From Acidimicrobiia bacterium (GTDB lineage: Bacteria; Actinomycetota; Acidimicrobiia; Acidimicrobiales; Poriferisodalaceae), in the NCBI GenBank assembly GCA_022821985.1, contig JAJECP010000021.1:62001-126000 (forward strand): a stretch of DNA of 64,000 nt, written 5' to 3'. Position numbers and translations under genes: made by a program. Below the pieces are notes generated by a model. It saw only the letters and a program-made list of their open reading frames with translations, was not told where the DNA came from and searched no databases. Below are positions 17,930 through 26,234 of this stretch, one piece after another. The first letter of the stretch is position 1, and each line of letters opens with the position of its first letter.

Positions 17930-18802
17930 ATGATCGTTCCAACTGGCAGCACACGCGTGGCGGGAGTGATCGGCGACCCTGTGCGGCACTCGCTCAGCCC
18001 CGCACTGCACAATGCCGCATTCTCTGCGCTGGGCCTCGACTGGACGTACCTGGCTTTTGAGGTGCCCCCCGGCCAGGGCGCTGATGCCGTGGCCGCAATG
18101 CGGGTGCTCGGCATTGACGGCCTGTCGGTGACCATGCCGCACAAGGACACCGTGGCCGCTGCGGTTGACGAGCTGTCGCCCGCGGCAGCGTTGCTCGGCG
18201 CCGTGAACTGCGTGCGCCGTGACGGCGACAGGCTGATCGGAGAGAACACCGACGGCGCCGGCTTCTTGCGGTCGCTGCGCACTCAGGCGGGTATTGACCC
18301 TGCAGGGCTGCGCACGGTCGTGCTGGGGGCCGGCGGCGCGGCGCGGGCGGTGATCGTCGCACTGGCAGCCGATGGGGCGCTGGTGACGGTGGTGAACCGC
18401 TCGCCGGATGCGGCGGCACGGGCTGCGGCGTTGGGCGAGGCAGCCGGCAGCGCGGCAGCCGAGGCGTCGGGCGGGCCGTCAGGTTCGGCGACAGTCGGCG
18501 GTGCCGAGGCGGTGCGCGATGCCGACGTGGTGGTGAATGCCACACCGCTCGGCATGACCGACGGCGATCCGCCGCCAGTCGATGCAGCGCTGCTGAGCGA
18601 CAGCCAGATCGTGGTGGATCTCATCTACCGGCCGGAGCGGACGCCGCTGCTCGAGGCGGCCGCCCAGGCAGGTGCGACGACGCTGAACGGCGTCGGCATG
18701 CTCCTGTATCAAGCCGCCGAGCAGTTCAGCATGTGGACCGGCCACGATGCGCCCGTCGACACGATGGCAGCGGCCGTCGGCCTGGACCTCGCCGGTTCGT
18801 AG
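17930..18802 (+). CDS. aroE: Shikimate dehydrogenase
   Basis: This enzyme reduces 3-dehydroshikimate to shikimate with NADPH. The 290-residue protein shows the substrate site GDPVRHSLSPALHNAAF, the catalytic Lys in SVTMPHKD, ENTDGAGF, the nucleotide-binding VLGAGGAARAV and the C-terminal GVGMLLYQAAEQF. ATG 17930 was chosen because GGGGAGAAGGGG precedes it. In-frame GTGs further upstream (17816, inside mltG, and 17889) are less likely. aroC and aroK, which often follow aroE in Actinobacteria, are absent. Confidence 0.94.
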   Translation: MIVPTGSTRVAGVIGDPVRHSLSPALHNAAFSALGLDWTYLAFEVPPGQGADAVAAMRVLGIDGLSVTMPHKDTVAAAVDELSPAAALLGAVNCVRRDGDRLIGENTDGAGFLRSLRTQAGIDPAGLRTVVLGAGGAARAVIVALAADGALVTVVNRSPDAAARAAALGEAAGSAAAEASGGPSGSATVGGAEAVRDADVVVNATPLGMTDGDPPPVDAALLSDSQIVVDLIYRPERTPLLEAAAQAGATTLNGVGMLLYQAAEQFSMWTGHDAPVDTMAAAVGLDLAGS

Positions 18803-18850
18803 TCCGGCGGTTTCCTCCACCGTGCGGCAGGCATCCTCTGCGAGGGCTGC

Positions 18851-19510
18851 GTGATGATCAGCCAGGTGGGGCCGAGTCTTGTGGCCGGTGCGGTTGGCGG
18901 ACTGGGCGGCGTTGCCGCGGGCGCGGCGGCGGTTCGCTGCGCGAAGCGCTGCTTCGGTGTCCGCCTGCAGCCGGCATTGACAATCACGGCATGCATGGCG
19001 ACGGGCGCAGCGCTCGCGTTGCGGGTCGGTACCCACGCCTACCTAGCCCCGCTGCTCGTCTTCGGATGGGCCAGTGTGCTCATCGCAGCAGTCGACCTGC
19101 GCACCCACCTGATCCCCACGCGCCTATTGCGCGCCTGCACCGCCGTCGCAGTCCCGTTGGTGTGCGCAGCCGCGGCGCTCGACGGCGGCCTCGCAGGGCT
19201 GACGCGCGCATCTGCTGCCGCAGCCATCGGGGCGGCACTCGGCTGGGCCGCGATGCACGTCATCTGGCGATGTGCCCGGGGCGGGCTCGGCTATGGCGAC
19301 GTGCGGCTCGGCGGCTACCTGGGCCTGCACTTGGGCTTGGCGGGGTCAACAACCGTGCTCACTGGGCTTCTGGCAGGCTTCGCGATCGCGGCGCTGGTCG
19401 GCGCGATCGGCGTGGTGGTGCTGAACCGCAGCACCGACCACCGTTTCGCGCTCGGTCCCTCGCTGGTCATCGGCGCGCTCGCTGTCATCTGGTGGACAGT
19501 GCCTGTTTGA
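18851..19510 (+). CDS. Type IV prepilin peptidase (A24 family, short form)
   Basis: This membrane aspartyl peptidase cleaves the leader of type IV/Tad pilins. The 219-residue product is almost entirely hydrophobic, with about six to seven helices. It holds both catalytic Asp motifs: VDLRTHLIPTRLL, and GLGYGDVRLGGYLG with the GD pair. It lacks the cytoplasmic N-methylase domain, as in TadV/CpaA-type enzymes. It starts at GTG 18851 or ATG 18854. The only pilus locus in the window is about 5-15 kb downstream (24.2-34.7 kb), so it probably serves that system even though it sits among the aro genes. Confidence 0.85.
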   Translation: MMISQVGPSLVAGAVGGLGGVAAGAAAVRCAKRCFGVRLQPALTITACMATGAALALRVGTHAYLAPLLVFGWASVLIAAVDLRTHLIPTRLLRACTAVAVPLVCAAAALDGGLAGLTRASAAAAIGAALGWAAMHVIWRCARGGLGYGDVRLGGYLGLHLGLAGSTTVLTGLLAGFAIAALVGAIGVVVLNRSTDHRFALGPSLVIGALAVIWWTVPV

Positions 19511-19574
19511 CGGTGCCCTGACGGGCTGCCGCGTCGCCGGATTAGGCAGCGGTCCGAACGCAGGCGGCCCTAGA

Positions 19575-19862
19575 TCAACCTGCGGAGGTGACCAGCACAG
19601 TCATCCAGATGGTGACCATAAAGCCGATCATGGTCAACAGGTGGGTCCGGTTCTGCGACACGAGTGTGCGGGTCAGCTCAGCCATGTCAGCCTTGAAGTC
19701 AGCGCGCAGTCGATCTTCGCTGCCGCGAAGGTCATCCTTGGTCGCGACTTGGCCTGCGCCATCGGGGAGAATGCACTTCATAAGCGTGTTGGCGGGCTGC
19801 TCGCCCAAGGTGTTGATGAGCTGCTGCACCATGGCGGTGCGTTCGATCTCGTCGATCGCCAT
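19575..19862 (-). CDS. Small coiled-coil plus C-terminal membrane helix protein
   Basis: This 95-residue protein stands alone on the minus strand. The N-terminal half has an LGEQPANTLMKCILPDG segment, then VATKDDLRGSEDRLRADF (a charged helix) and a C-terminal hydrophobic helix (about 75-93). This layout matches a family of short uncharacterised proteins that is common in acidimicrobial Actinobacteria and usually reads 'LM..LP..G..VATK..L'. The function is unknown. A TATCGT hexamer (minus strand, plus coordinates 19877-19882) and GAAGGA precede the start, so it is probably expressed on its own. Confidence 0.6.
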   Translation of the reverse strand: MAIDEIERTAMVQQLINTLGEQPANTLMKCILPDGAGQVATKDDLRGSEDRLRADFKADMAELTRTLVSQNRTHLLTMIGFMVTIWMTVLVTSAG

Positions 19863-20016
19863 GCGGTTGGTCCTTCACGATAGAGCTTGTTCGACGAGCC
19901 GAATTGCAGGGAAGTGCACGCTTCTGGGCAATGGAGCAACGTAGGCCGCGCGGTCGGGCTGTCCAAGCGAGTTTCCGATGCGGCTTCGCCCATCGGCTGG
20001 GTCCCTTGGCGGTCAG

Positions 20017-20022
20017 TACCCT
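20017..20022 (+). promoter_or_regulatory. Candidate -10 box (TACCCT), leaderless aroB promoter
   Basis: TACCCT ends 8 nt before ATG 20031, with no ribosome-binding site in between. It supports 20031 as the true start over the far-upstream in-frame codons. Confidence 0.45.
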
Positions 20023-20030
20023 CGCAACCG

Positions 20031-21116
20031 ATGTCGGGCACCATCCGTGTCGATGTTCCGCTGGGCGGCCGCTCGTACCCCGTGCTGGTCGGCGCCGGCG
20101 CGCGTCACGAGCTCGCCGCGGTCCTGCGCGAGTCCAAGCAGACCTCCGGGGCGCAGCGTGCCGCGGTGGTCACCCAGCCGGGCATCGGCGTCGATGTGGA
20201 TCCAGGCATCCCGTTTGAGACTTTCGAGATTCCTGACGGCGAGCAGGCCAAGGCGCTGTCGACCGTGGGCGAGCTGTGCAGCGGGTTCACCCGCTTCGGC
20301 CTCACTCGCCGCGACGTCGTGATGGGTGTCGGCGGAGGCGTGGTCACCGACGTGGCCGGATTTGCGGCGGCGGTGTACCACCGCGGCGTTGCGGCGGTGC
20401 ACGTTCCCACCACCCTGCTGGGTCAGATCGATGCTGCCGTCGGCGGCAAGACCGGCGTGAACCTGGCCGAGGGCAAGAACCTCGTCGGGGCTTTCTGGCA
20501 GCCCGCAGCCGTGCTGTGCGACACCGAGGTGCTCGACACGCTGCCCGAGCGCGAGCTGCGCGCCGGCTACGGCGAGCTGGCCAAGTACCACTTCATCGGC
20601 TGCACACCGCAGGCTGCGCGTCTCGTCGGCTCCCACCCGTCGCTCGCGCAGCGCTTGGAGGGCGGCGAACCGCTCAGCTCGCTCGAAGGGGCAGAGCTGG
20701 TGGCGGCGTGCGTCGCCATCAAGGCCGAGGTGGTGGCTTCCGATGAGACCGAGGGCGGTCGCCGGGCGCTGCTGAACTACGGGCACACCCTGGGGCATGC
20801 GCTCGAGATCGCCGGGCGTTTTGACCTGCGCCATGGCGAGGCGGTGGCCATCGGGCTGCGGTACGCGGCAGTGGTCGCTCGCCTGCTCGGACGCATCGAC
20901 GAAGATCGTGTCGCTGAGCACGAGCGGGTGCTCGACGCCTACGGGCTCGATGCGAGCCTGCCCGCCGACATTGACCACGACGAGATCATTGAGCTGTTCG
21001 GCCGCGACAAGAAGGCTGCCGGAGACATCACGTTCGTGCTCGACGGTCCCGACGGCCTCGAAGTAGTGCCAGGCATCGACCCGGGCGTGCTTCGCAGCGC
21101 GCTCGAGCGGATGTGA
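20031..21116 (+). CDS. aroB: 3-Dehydroquinate synthase
   Basis: This enzyme converts DAHP to 3-dehydroquinate, the second step of the shikimate pathway, using NAD and a divalent metal. The 361-residue protein has DGEQAKAL, the nucleotide loop VGGGVVTDVAGFAAAVYHRG, the TTLLGQIDAAVGGKTGVN signature, the metal ligand Glu in GYGELAKYHFIG, and the two His in NYGHTLGHALE. ATG 20031 begins the conserved N-terminus (MSGTIRVDVPLGG). The stop overlaps the aroQ start. Confidence 0.96.
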   Translation: MSGTIRVDVPLGGRSYPVLVGAGARHELAAVLRESKQTSGAQRAAVVTQPGIGVDVDPGIPFETFEIPDGEQAKALSTVGELCSGFTRFGLTRRDVVMGVGGGVVTDVAGFAAAVYHRGVAAVHVPTTLLGQIDAAVGGKTGVNLAEGKNLVGAFWQPAAVLCDTEVLDTLPERELRAGYGELAKYHFIGCTPQAARLVGSHPSLAQRLEGGEPLSSLEGAELVAACVAIKAEVVASDETEGGRRALLNYGHTLGHALEIAGRFDLRHGEAVAIGLRYAAVVARLLGRIDEDRVAEHERVLDAYGLDASLPADIDHDEIIELFGRDKKAAGDITFVLDGPDGLEVVPGIDPGVLRSALERM

Positions 21117-21607
21117 GTGCAGTCATGCCTCGCCACGTCGTGCTGCTGCTGTCGGGCCCGAACCTGAACCTGCTGGGCACCCGCCAGCCCGAGATCTACG
21201 GCACCGACACGCTGCTCGATCACGTGCGCGCCGCCCGTCGGGCCGCAACCGAGCGCGGCTGGGACCTCGAGCACCGCCAGAGCAACCACGAGGGCGACCT
21301 GGTCGATGCAGTGCACGCGGGAATCGGCCGGGTGGAGGCGATCGTGGTGAACCCCGGCGCCCTCACCCACTACGGCTGGTCACTGCACGACGCGCTCGCC
21401 GCATTCGAGGGCCCGATCGTGGAGCTGCACCTGTCTGAGCCCCGCGAACGCGAGCCGTGGCGGCACACCTCGGTGGTCGAGCCGCTGGCGACCGCCCGGG
21501 TGGCAGGGGAGGGCGCCGCCGGCTACCCGCGGGCAGTCGCCCTAGCCATCGATGCGGCCGCCGCCGATGCCCCCGATACCGGCGACGATTCCGAACGGCC
21601 ATCGTGA
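21113..21607 (+). CDS. aroQ: Type II 3-dehydroquinate dehydratase
   Basis: This enzyme dehydrates 3-dehydroquinate to 3-dehydroshikimate, the next step after AroB. The 164-residue protein has all type II motifs: SGPNLNLLGTRQPEIYG with the catalytic Tyr, QSNHEGDLVDAVH, VNPGALTHYGWSLHDAL and ELHLSEPREREPWRH. The GTG start overlaps the aroB stop by 4 nt; ATG 21125 is the alternative. A short acidic C-terminal tail is unusual but not disruptive. Confidence 0.95.
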   Translation: MSAVMPRHVVLLLSGPNLNLLGTRQPEIYGTDTLLDHVRAARRAATERGWDLEHRQSNHEGDLVDAVHAGIGRVEAIVVNPGALTHYGWSLHDALAAFEGPIVELHLSEPREREPWRHTSVVEPLATARVAGEGAAGYPRAVALAIDAAAADAPDTGDDSERPS

Positions 21608-21688
21608 CGCCCTGTCGTGACGACGGGCCGTGCTTGTACCGTCCCGCTGCGAACCTGCAAGCACCCGGGCTGACCGCGAGGCGTTGAT

Positions 21689-22255
21689 ATGGCCATCTCC
21701 ACCGCCGACTTCCGCAACGGCATGACGCTCGACCTCGCCGACGGGCTGTTCCAGCTCACCGAGTTCCAACACGTCAAGCCGGGCAAGGGCGGCGCGTTCG
21801 TGCGCACCACGCTGAAGAACGTCCGCACCGGCGCCACGCTGGAGCGCACCTTCCGGGCGGGCGAGCGCATGGAGCGCGCGGTCATCGACCAGCGCGACAT
21901 GCAGTACCTGTACTCCGACGGCGACTCGCTGGTGTTCATGGACTCCGACACCTACGAGCAGCTCCCGGTCAGCCGCACGGCGGCCGGCAGCGCCACGAAT
22001 TTCCTGGTGGAGGGTGAGATGGCCACGGTGGTGCGCTACGGCGACGAGGTGCTGGGCGTGGAGCTGCCCGCATCGGTGGTGCTGGAGGTGGCCGACACCG
22101 ACCCCGGCGTGCAGGGCGACCGGGTGTCGGGAGCGCGCAAGCCGGCCACGATGTCCACCGGGCTGGTGGTGCAGGTGCCGCTGTTCATCGAGACCGGCGA
22201 GCGGCTGAAGGTGGACACCCGCAGCGGCGACTACATCGAGCGGGCCCGCGGCTGA
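21689..22255 (+). CDS. efp: Elongation factor P
   Basis: EF-P rescues ribosomes stalled at polyproline. The 188-residue protein has the three EF-P domains. The loop that enters the peptidyl-transferase centre reads HVKPGKGGAFVRTTLKN, with the tip Lys present but without the Pro of the PGKGP loop described for many Actinobacteria. The C-terminal signature is intact (GLVVQVPLFIETGERLKVDT). A TACCGT hexamer about 50 nt upstream may be its -10 box. No gene for a lysine-modifying enzyme is in the window. Confidence 0.95.
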   Translation: MAISTADFRNGMTLDLADGLFQLTEFQHVKPGKGGAFVRTTLKNVRTGATLERTFRAGERMERAVIDQRDMQYLYSDGDSLVFMDSDTYEQLPVSRTAAGSATNFLVEGEMATVVRYGDEVLGVELPASVVLEVADTDPGVQGDRVSGARKPATMSTGLVVQVPLFIETGERLKVDTRSGDYIERARG

Positions 22256-22293
22256 CGCCGCAGGGTCGCCGATACGGGCCTCAGCCCACTGCC

Positions 22294-22716
22294 ATGAGCC
22301 GCCCGAGCGATCCATTCGCAGCTCCCGACGAGCCGACTCGCCGCCGCGAAGCGCGTCAGCGCTCGGTGGAGCTGCTGTATGAGGCCGAGATGAAGTCGTG
22401 CGAGCTGGCCGATGTGCTTGCCGAGCAGGTCAGCGATGTCGACCCGTTCGCGCTCGAACTGGCCACCGGCGTCGCCGCCCAGCGCGAGGCGCTGACCCAG
22501 CGGCTCGCCGAGCTGCTCAACGTGGGCTGGACGCCCGAGCGTCTCGGTGCGTGCGACCGGCTGATCCTGCTGCAAGGCCTCTTCGAGCTTGAGCGAGAGG
22601 CGGCCCCAGCGGCGGTGGTGATCAACGAAGCCGTCGAGCTGGCACACCGGCTGGGCGCCACCGATCGCAGCGGCGCCCTGGTGAACGGCGTTTTGGCGGC
22701 CGCCGGCGGCCGGTGA
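22294..22716 (+). CDS. nusB: Transcription antitermination factor NusB
   Basis: NusB binds boxA RNA with NusE and supports rRNA antitermination. The 140-residue all-helical protein starts with RREARQRSVELLYEAEM and ends with AAPAAVVINEAVELAHRLG and GALVNGVLA, the family signatures. It follows efp by 38 nt, the same order as in other Actinobacteria, and probably shares its transcript. Confidence 0.94.
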   Translation: MSRPSDPFAAPDEPTRRREARQRSVELLYEAEMKSCELADVLAEQVSDVDPFALELATGVAAQREALTQRLAELLNVGWTPERLGACDRLILLQGLFELEREAAPAAVVINEAVELAHRLGATDRSGALVNGVLAAAGGR

Positions 22717-22770
22717 CGAACGCCACGTGGACGATCAGCTCGACAACGGCCGGATCGTGACGGTCACCGC

Positions 22771-24006
22771 GTGAGCGCAGATGGCGATCTGCAGCCGCGA
22801 CGGATCGCCGAGCGCGAGCTCGTCTTCCTGCTGGGCGCCATCAGCGCCACCACCGCGCTGGGCATCGACATGGCGCTGCCCGCCTTCGGCGATATCCGGC
22901 TGGGCTTGGGCCTGGCCGCCGACTCGCCCCGGGTCGCGCTCACCGTCACGCTGTACTTCTTCGGCCTGGCCGGCGCGCAGATGTTCTATGGGCCCTTCAC
23001 CGATCGCTTCGGCCGCAAGCCGGTGCTCTACGCCGGCCTGGCGCTGTACACCCTCGGCGCTCTGGGGTCGGCGCTGGCGCCGTCGTTCGGCGTCCTGATT
23101 GCCAGTCGGCTGGTCTGGGGCATCGGCGCTGCAGGGCCCCGCGCCCTGTCGCTGGCCATCGGCCGCGACCTGTACGAGGGCGACCGGCTGGGCCGCGTGC
23201 TGTCAGCAGTCATGGCGGTGTTCATGGTGGTGCCCGCCATTGCGCCGCTCGGGGGCCAGGCAGTGCTGGCCCTCGGTTCGTGGCGCTGGGTGATGGCCGC
23301 CCCGATGGCGCTGACCGTGGTGCTGGCGCTCTGGATCATCCGGCTCCCCGAATCGCTCCCGCCCGAGCGTCGCCGCCCCCTCACGCTCGGTCGCACCCGC
23401 GAGGCCATCGTGGCGGTGTGCACCAACAAGCTCACCATCGGCTCGGCACTGGCCGTCATGTTCGACATGGGCTCGTTCTTCTCGTTCCTGGGGAGCAGCC
23501 AGCTCTTGTTCGACGACGTGTACGGACGGGGCGGGGTGTTCGCCTACTACTTCGCCGCGATGAGCGTGTTCATGGGGCTGGTGGTCTTCACCGGCAGCCG
23601 CCTGGTGACACAGATCGGCGCCGATCGGATGATCGTGACGCTGATGCCGATCGCCGTGGCGCTGTCGTGCGCGCTCGCGCTGTGGTCGTGGCAGGCCGGC
23701 GGCCGGCCGTGGTTCTTCGGCTGGTTCGCCGTGATCGTGGTGATCAATGCCCTGCGCACCTTCGTCAATCCGCTGATCCAGGCTCAGGCCATGGGACCCA
23801 TGGGCGAGCTGGCAGGCACTGCTTCGGCGGTGATCGGCACGATCTCGATGGGCGGCGGCGCAGTGCTCGCCATGCTCATCGACCGCATGATCGCCGGCTC
23901 GGTGACCCCGCTGGTCACCGCATACGCCGGCTACGGAGCGATCAGCCTGGCCTTCGCCCTGTGGGCCCGACGGCACCGGCTGTCTTCGTTCGCCGCCGGC
24001 GCCTGA
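22771..24006 (+). CDS. MFS drug-efflux transporter, Bcr/CflA type
   Basis: This is a 12-helix major facilitator of 411 residues that probably exports small molecules by proton antiport. The helix 2-3 loop reads GPFTDRFGRKPVLYAG, the MFS motif A, and an Arg-containing motif B region follows (LVWGIGAAGPRAL). The acidic TM1 segment (ALGIDMALPAFG) is typical of the Bcr/CflA drug:H+ antiporter-1 group. The GTG start is 54 nt after nusB. The substrate cannot be read from the sequence. It ends about 230 bp before the pilus locus. Confidence 0.85.
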   Translation: MSADGDLQPRRIAERELVFLLGAISATTALGIDMALPAFGDIRLGLGLAADSPRVALTVTLYFFGLAGAQMFYGPFTDRFGRKPVLYAGLALYTLGALGSALAPSFGVLIASRLVWGIGAAGPRALSLAIGRDLYEGDRLGRVLSAVMAVFMVVPAIAPLGGQAVLALGSWRWVMAAPMALTVVLALWIIRLPESLPPERRRPLTLGRTREAIVAVCTNKLTIGSALAVMFDMGSFFSFLGSSQLLFDDVYGRGGVFAYYFAAMSVFMGLVVFTGSRLVTQIGADRMIVTLMPIAVALSCALALWSWQAGGRPWFFGWFAVIVVINALRTFVNPLIQAQAMGPMGELAGTASAVIGTISMGGGAVLAMLIDRMIAGSVTPLVTAYAGYGAISLAFALWARRHRLSSFAAGA

Positions 24007-24107
24007 AGCCAGCGGCTGCCGTCGCGCCTGCGGCCAGCAGCCGCGAGGCCACGACATCGCGCTCGCGAAGAGTGCGAGACGGCGGCGATTTGCCTGTATG
24101 TGTCACG

Positions 24108-24131
24108 TATCTTGAAAATCATTGGAATGAT
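24108..24131 (+). promoter_or_regulatory. Candidate promoter -10 (TATCTT) with overlapping AT-rich palindrome
   Basis: TATCTT at 24108-24113 is followed by a perfect inverted repeat ATCATT-GG-AATGAT at 24118-24131, which would cover the transcription start. This is the most AT-rich patch in the neighbourhood and lies about 105-130 nt before the first gene of the pilus locus. It looks like a repressor operator. The regulator is unknown and the promoter call is inference. Confidence 0.4.
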
Positions 24132-24236
24132 CTGAAACAACGCGCCTAGAACTCGCATCGACTCTTCGCGGCAATCCCAACCGAACGAGATGACCGCAAA
24201 GACGACCTCGCACAACGAGTTCACAGGAGCTGAGCG

Positions 24237-26234
24237 ATGGCCATTCGAAGGCGCAGCCTGACCGCATTGGGACTGCTGGTGGTCGTCGTCGGGACGCTCG
24301 TGGCAGCGTGCAGCGGCGACGGCGGAGAACCAGTCGATCCTGCCCCGTCGATCTCGGCAGACACCGGCGACGACGCCAGCGGCGTCAACACTGAGCAGCG
24401 CCCGGCGCTGGGCAATCGACCCGCTGGCGAGGCCCGGCTGATCGTTGCGGGCAACGGCGAGTACCCGATCTCGGGGGAACATCTCCCGTCGCTCGAACTG
24501 CAATCGGCCGTAGCGATCGGCGGCGGCCGCGTTTGGGTTCCTTGGCCCCCGTATCCAGAGCCGAATCTCGACCCGGTACGGCACAGCCAATCGGCAGCGG
24601 TGGGCTCGCACTCGAAACTGCTCGACGATGTCGGGCGGGGTCACGACTTCGTCGTCAGTCAACGGGCGCAGTGGGAAGCGATTCCGCCCTACCTGCCGGA
24701 AGCCCGGAGGGCGTTTGCCGAAGGGACTCGGGTGGCACGCCGACGCGGAGGTACCCAGACGGCGTGGGAGTTGGCGATCGATCCGGCGGGATTCGACTAC
24801 GAAACCCGCATCCATGCGGATCGCAGCGTCGCCTACGACCACGTATCGCTGTGCCCGCCGCATCCCACAACTGCCTCGCTCGGCGCGGTCCCCGGCGCTG
24901 CAGATGCCGAGCAGGAACGGGCCGGTGCGGCCATCGAAGCGTTCATCACCGGGATGCGCTCCCCCGGGGGTCGGCCGATGCACTCGTGGGGTACGACTGT
25001 CAACGAGGTCGCCAAGCTGCTCGTCTACAGCCCTGGGGAGCCGATGGAGCTTGCTCTCGGCGGCCACAGCCTGACTGACGCGGGATTCTTCCCCGGCGAC
25101 TGGTCGGCGCCGGCGATGCGCTGGCTCACTCGGCGAGCCGCCCAAGGCGCCGTCACGGACACGATCATCGGGCACGCCGCGGTCAGCAGCGGCCCCGCAA
25201 CCCTCTGGGAGGCCTGCAGCGATCTGGCCACGATCATCCCGGGCGTCTACACCGAGTCGCACCGCACACGCCAGCTGGAGTCGTTGTGGGCTCGTGGGCT
25301 ACGGCTCGAGTTCACAACGCCGCCCGTCGAACGGGCCTGGGTGGCAGACCTCAGTGCAGCAGGCCATGCGTTGGCGGTTGTCTGCCATGCGCCGGGGAAG
25401 TCTTTCCTCGTCGATGCCTCGACCGGCGAGCGCATCGATGCTGGCACTCATCATCGGGCGCAGGTCGAGGCCATGTGGCTCACGTGGTCGCGGCTCAGCT
25501 ACCGGGTGCTGCGCAATGCACTGTTCGAGGGTGGCTGCGAGAGCGAGGCGTTCGCCCGTGCAACGCAATGGCTGCACGATGAGAAGGTCGCTCACGCCGC
25601 GACCATCGACTGGAGAGAACCCCACGCTTGGGGTTCGGGCGTGCGCAACCAGTGGATCTCCGTGCGTGCGTGGGTGGCGGTGCCACAGCAGGAGGTGTGG
25701 CAGGCACACCGGGATCACGGGTGGCACCTGGGCTTCTGGTGCGAAACCGGCATCCCGGTCGGCCCACTGGTCGACGGCGATCTGCAGCGACCCGTGCTGG
25801 CGTCTCACTGCGCTCCCGAACAGTGGTCGGCGCTGGCCGAGACCGCGGCAGCCGCTCCCGAAGTAACAAGCGAGCTTTCGGCCACTCACTGGGAACCGGA
25901 CGCGAGCTGGCACGAGCGCATGTACCTCTCGCCGTTCAAATCGCTCGAACAAGTACTCGGCTGTCCTGCGGATGCCGACCTCATCGACGAAGCACTCGCG
26001 CGGCCGGTCGAACGACGGGCAAAGAAACCGTGGCCGCCGGGCTCGCTCCCGCTCACCCCTGACGGGCATGCCTATCCCCGCCCGATGCCGCCGTGCCCCG
26101 AGGCCAACTGGCCGCCGCAGACCGACCAGTTCTGGTGGCCCGAGACCGAATCGCTGGCCGAGCAGTCGGCTGCGTCTTGGGCAGGCGCGCGCGTGGACGC
26201 TCCCGCCGAGAGCACTGCCGGGGCCACGTCATGA
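24237..26234 (+). CDS. Putative lipoprotein of the Tad locus, unknown function
   Basis: This 665-residue protein has a lipoprotein signal: basic MAIRRRS, a hydrophobic core, and the lipobox LVAAC with Cys at residue 25. The mature part starts with an acidic linker and contains no domain I recognise. It is rich in Trp and His (for example HDFVVSQRAQWEAIPPY and QEVWQAHRDHGWHLGFWC) and has several Cys. It ends with a Pro-rich tail. ATG 24237 follows AGGAGCTGAGCG. Its stop overlaps the next gene (ATGA), so it is part of the pilus operon and may be a cell-surface assembly or anchoring component. Confidence 0.75.
   Translation: MAIRRRSLTALGLLVVVVGTLVAACSGDGGEPVDPAPSISADTGDDASGVNTEQRPALGNRPAGEARLIVAGNGEYPISGEHLPSLELQSAVAIGGGRVWVPWPPYPEPNLDPVRHSQSAAVGSHSKLLDDVGRGHDFVVSQRAQWEAIPPYLPEARRAFAEGTRVARRRGGTQTAWELAIDPAGFDYETRIHADRSVAYDHVSLCPPHPTTASLGAVPGAADAEQERAGAAIEAFITGMRSPGGRPMHSWGTTVNEVAKLLVYSPGEPMELALGGHSLTDAGFFPGDWSAPAMRWLTRRAAQGAVTDTIIGHAAVSSGPATLWEACSDLATIIPGVYTESHRTRQLESLWARGLRLEFTTPPVERAWVADLSAAGHALAVVCHAPGKSFLVDASTGERIDAGTHHRAQVEAMWLTWSRLSYRVLRNALFEGGCESEAFARATQWLHDEKVAHAATIDWREPHAWGSGVRNQWISVRAWVAVPQQEVWQAHRDHGWHLGFWCETGIPVGPLVDGDLQRPVLASHCAPEQWSALAETAAAAPEVTSELSATHWEPDASWHERMYLSPFKSLEQVLGCPADADLIDEALARPVERRAKKPWPPGSLPLTPDGHAYPRPMPPCPEANWPPQTDQFWWPETESLAEQSAASWAGARVDAPAESTAGATS

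Noticed and set aside
19887-20030. N-terminal extension of AroB
   Set aside because: The extra residues do not resemble the family, and a -10 box sits within this stretch.
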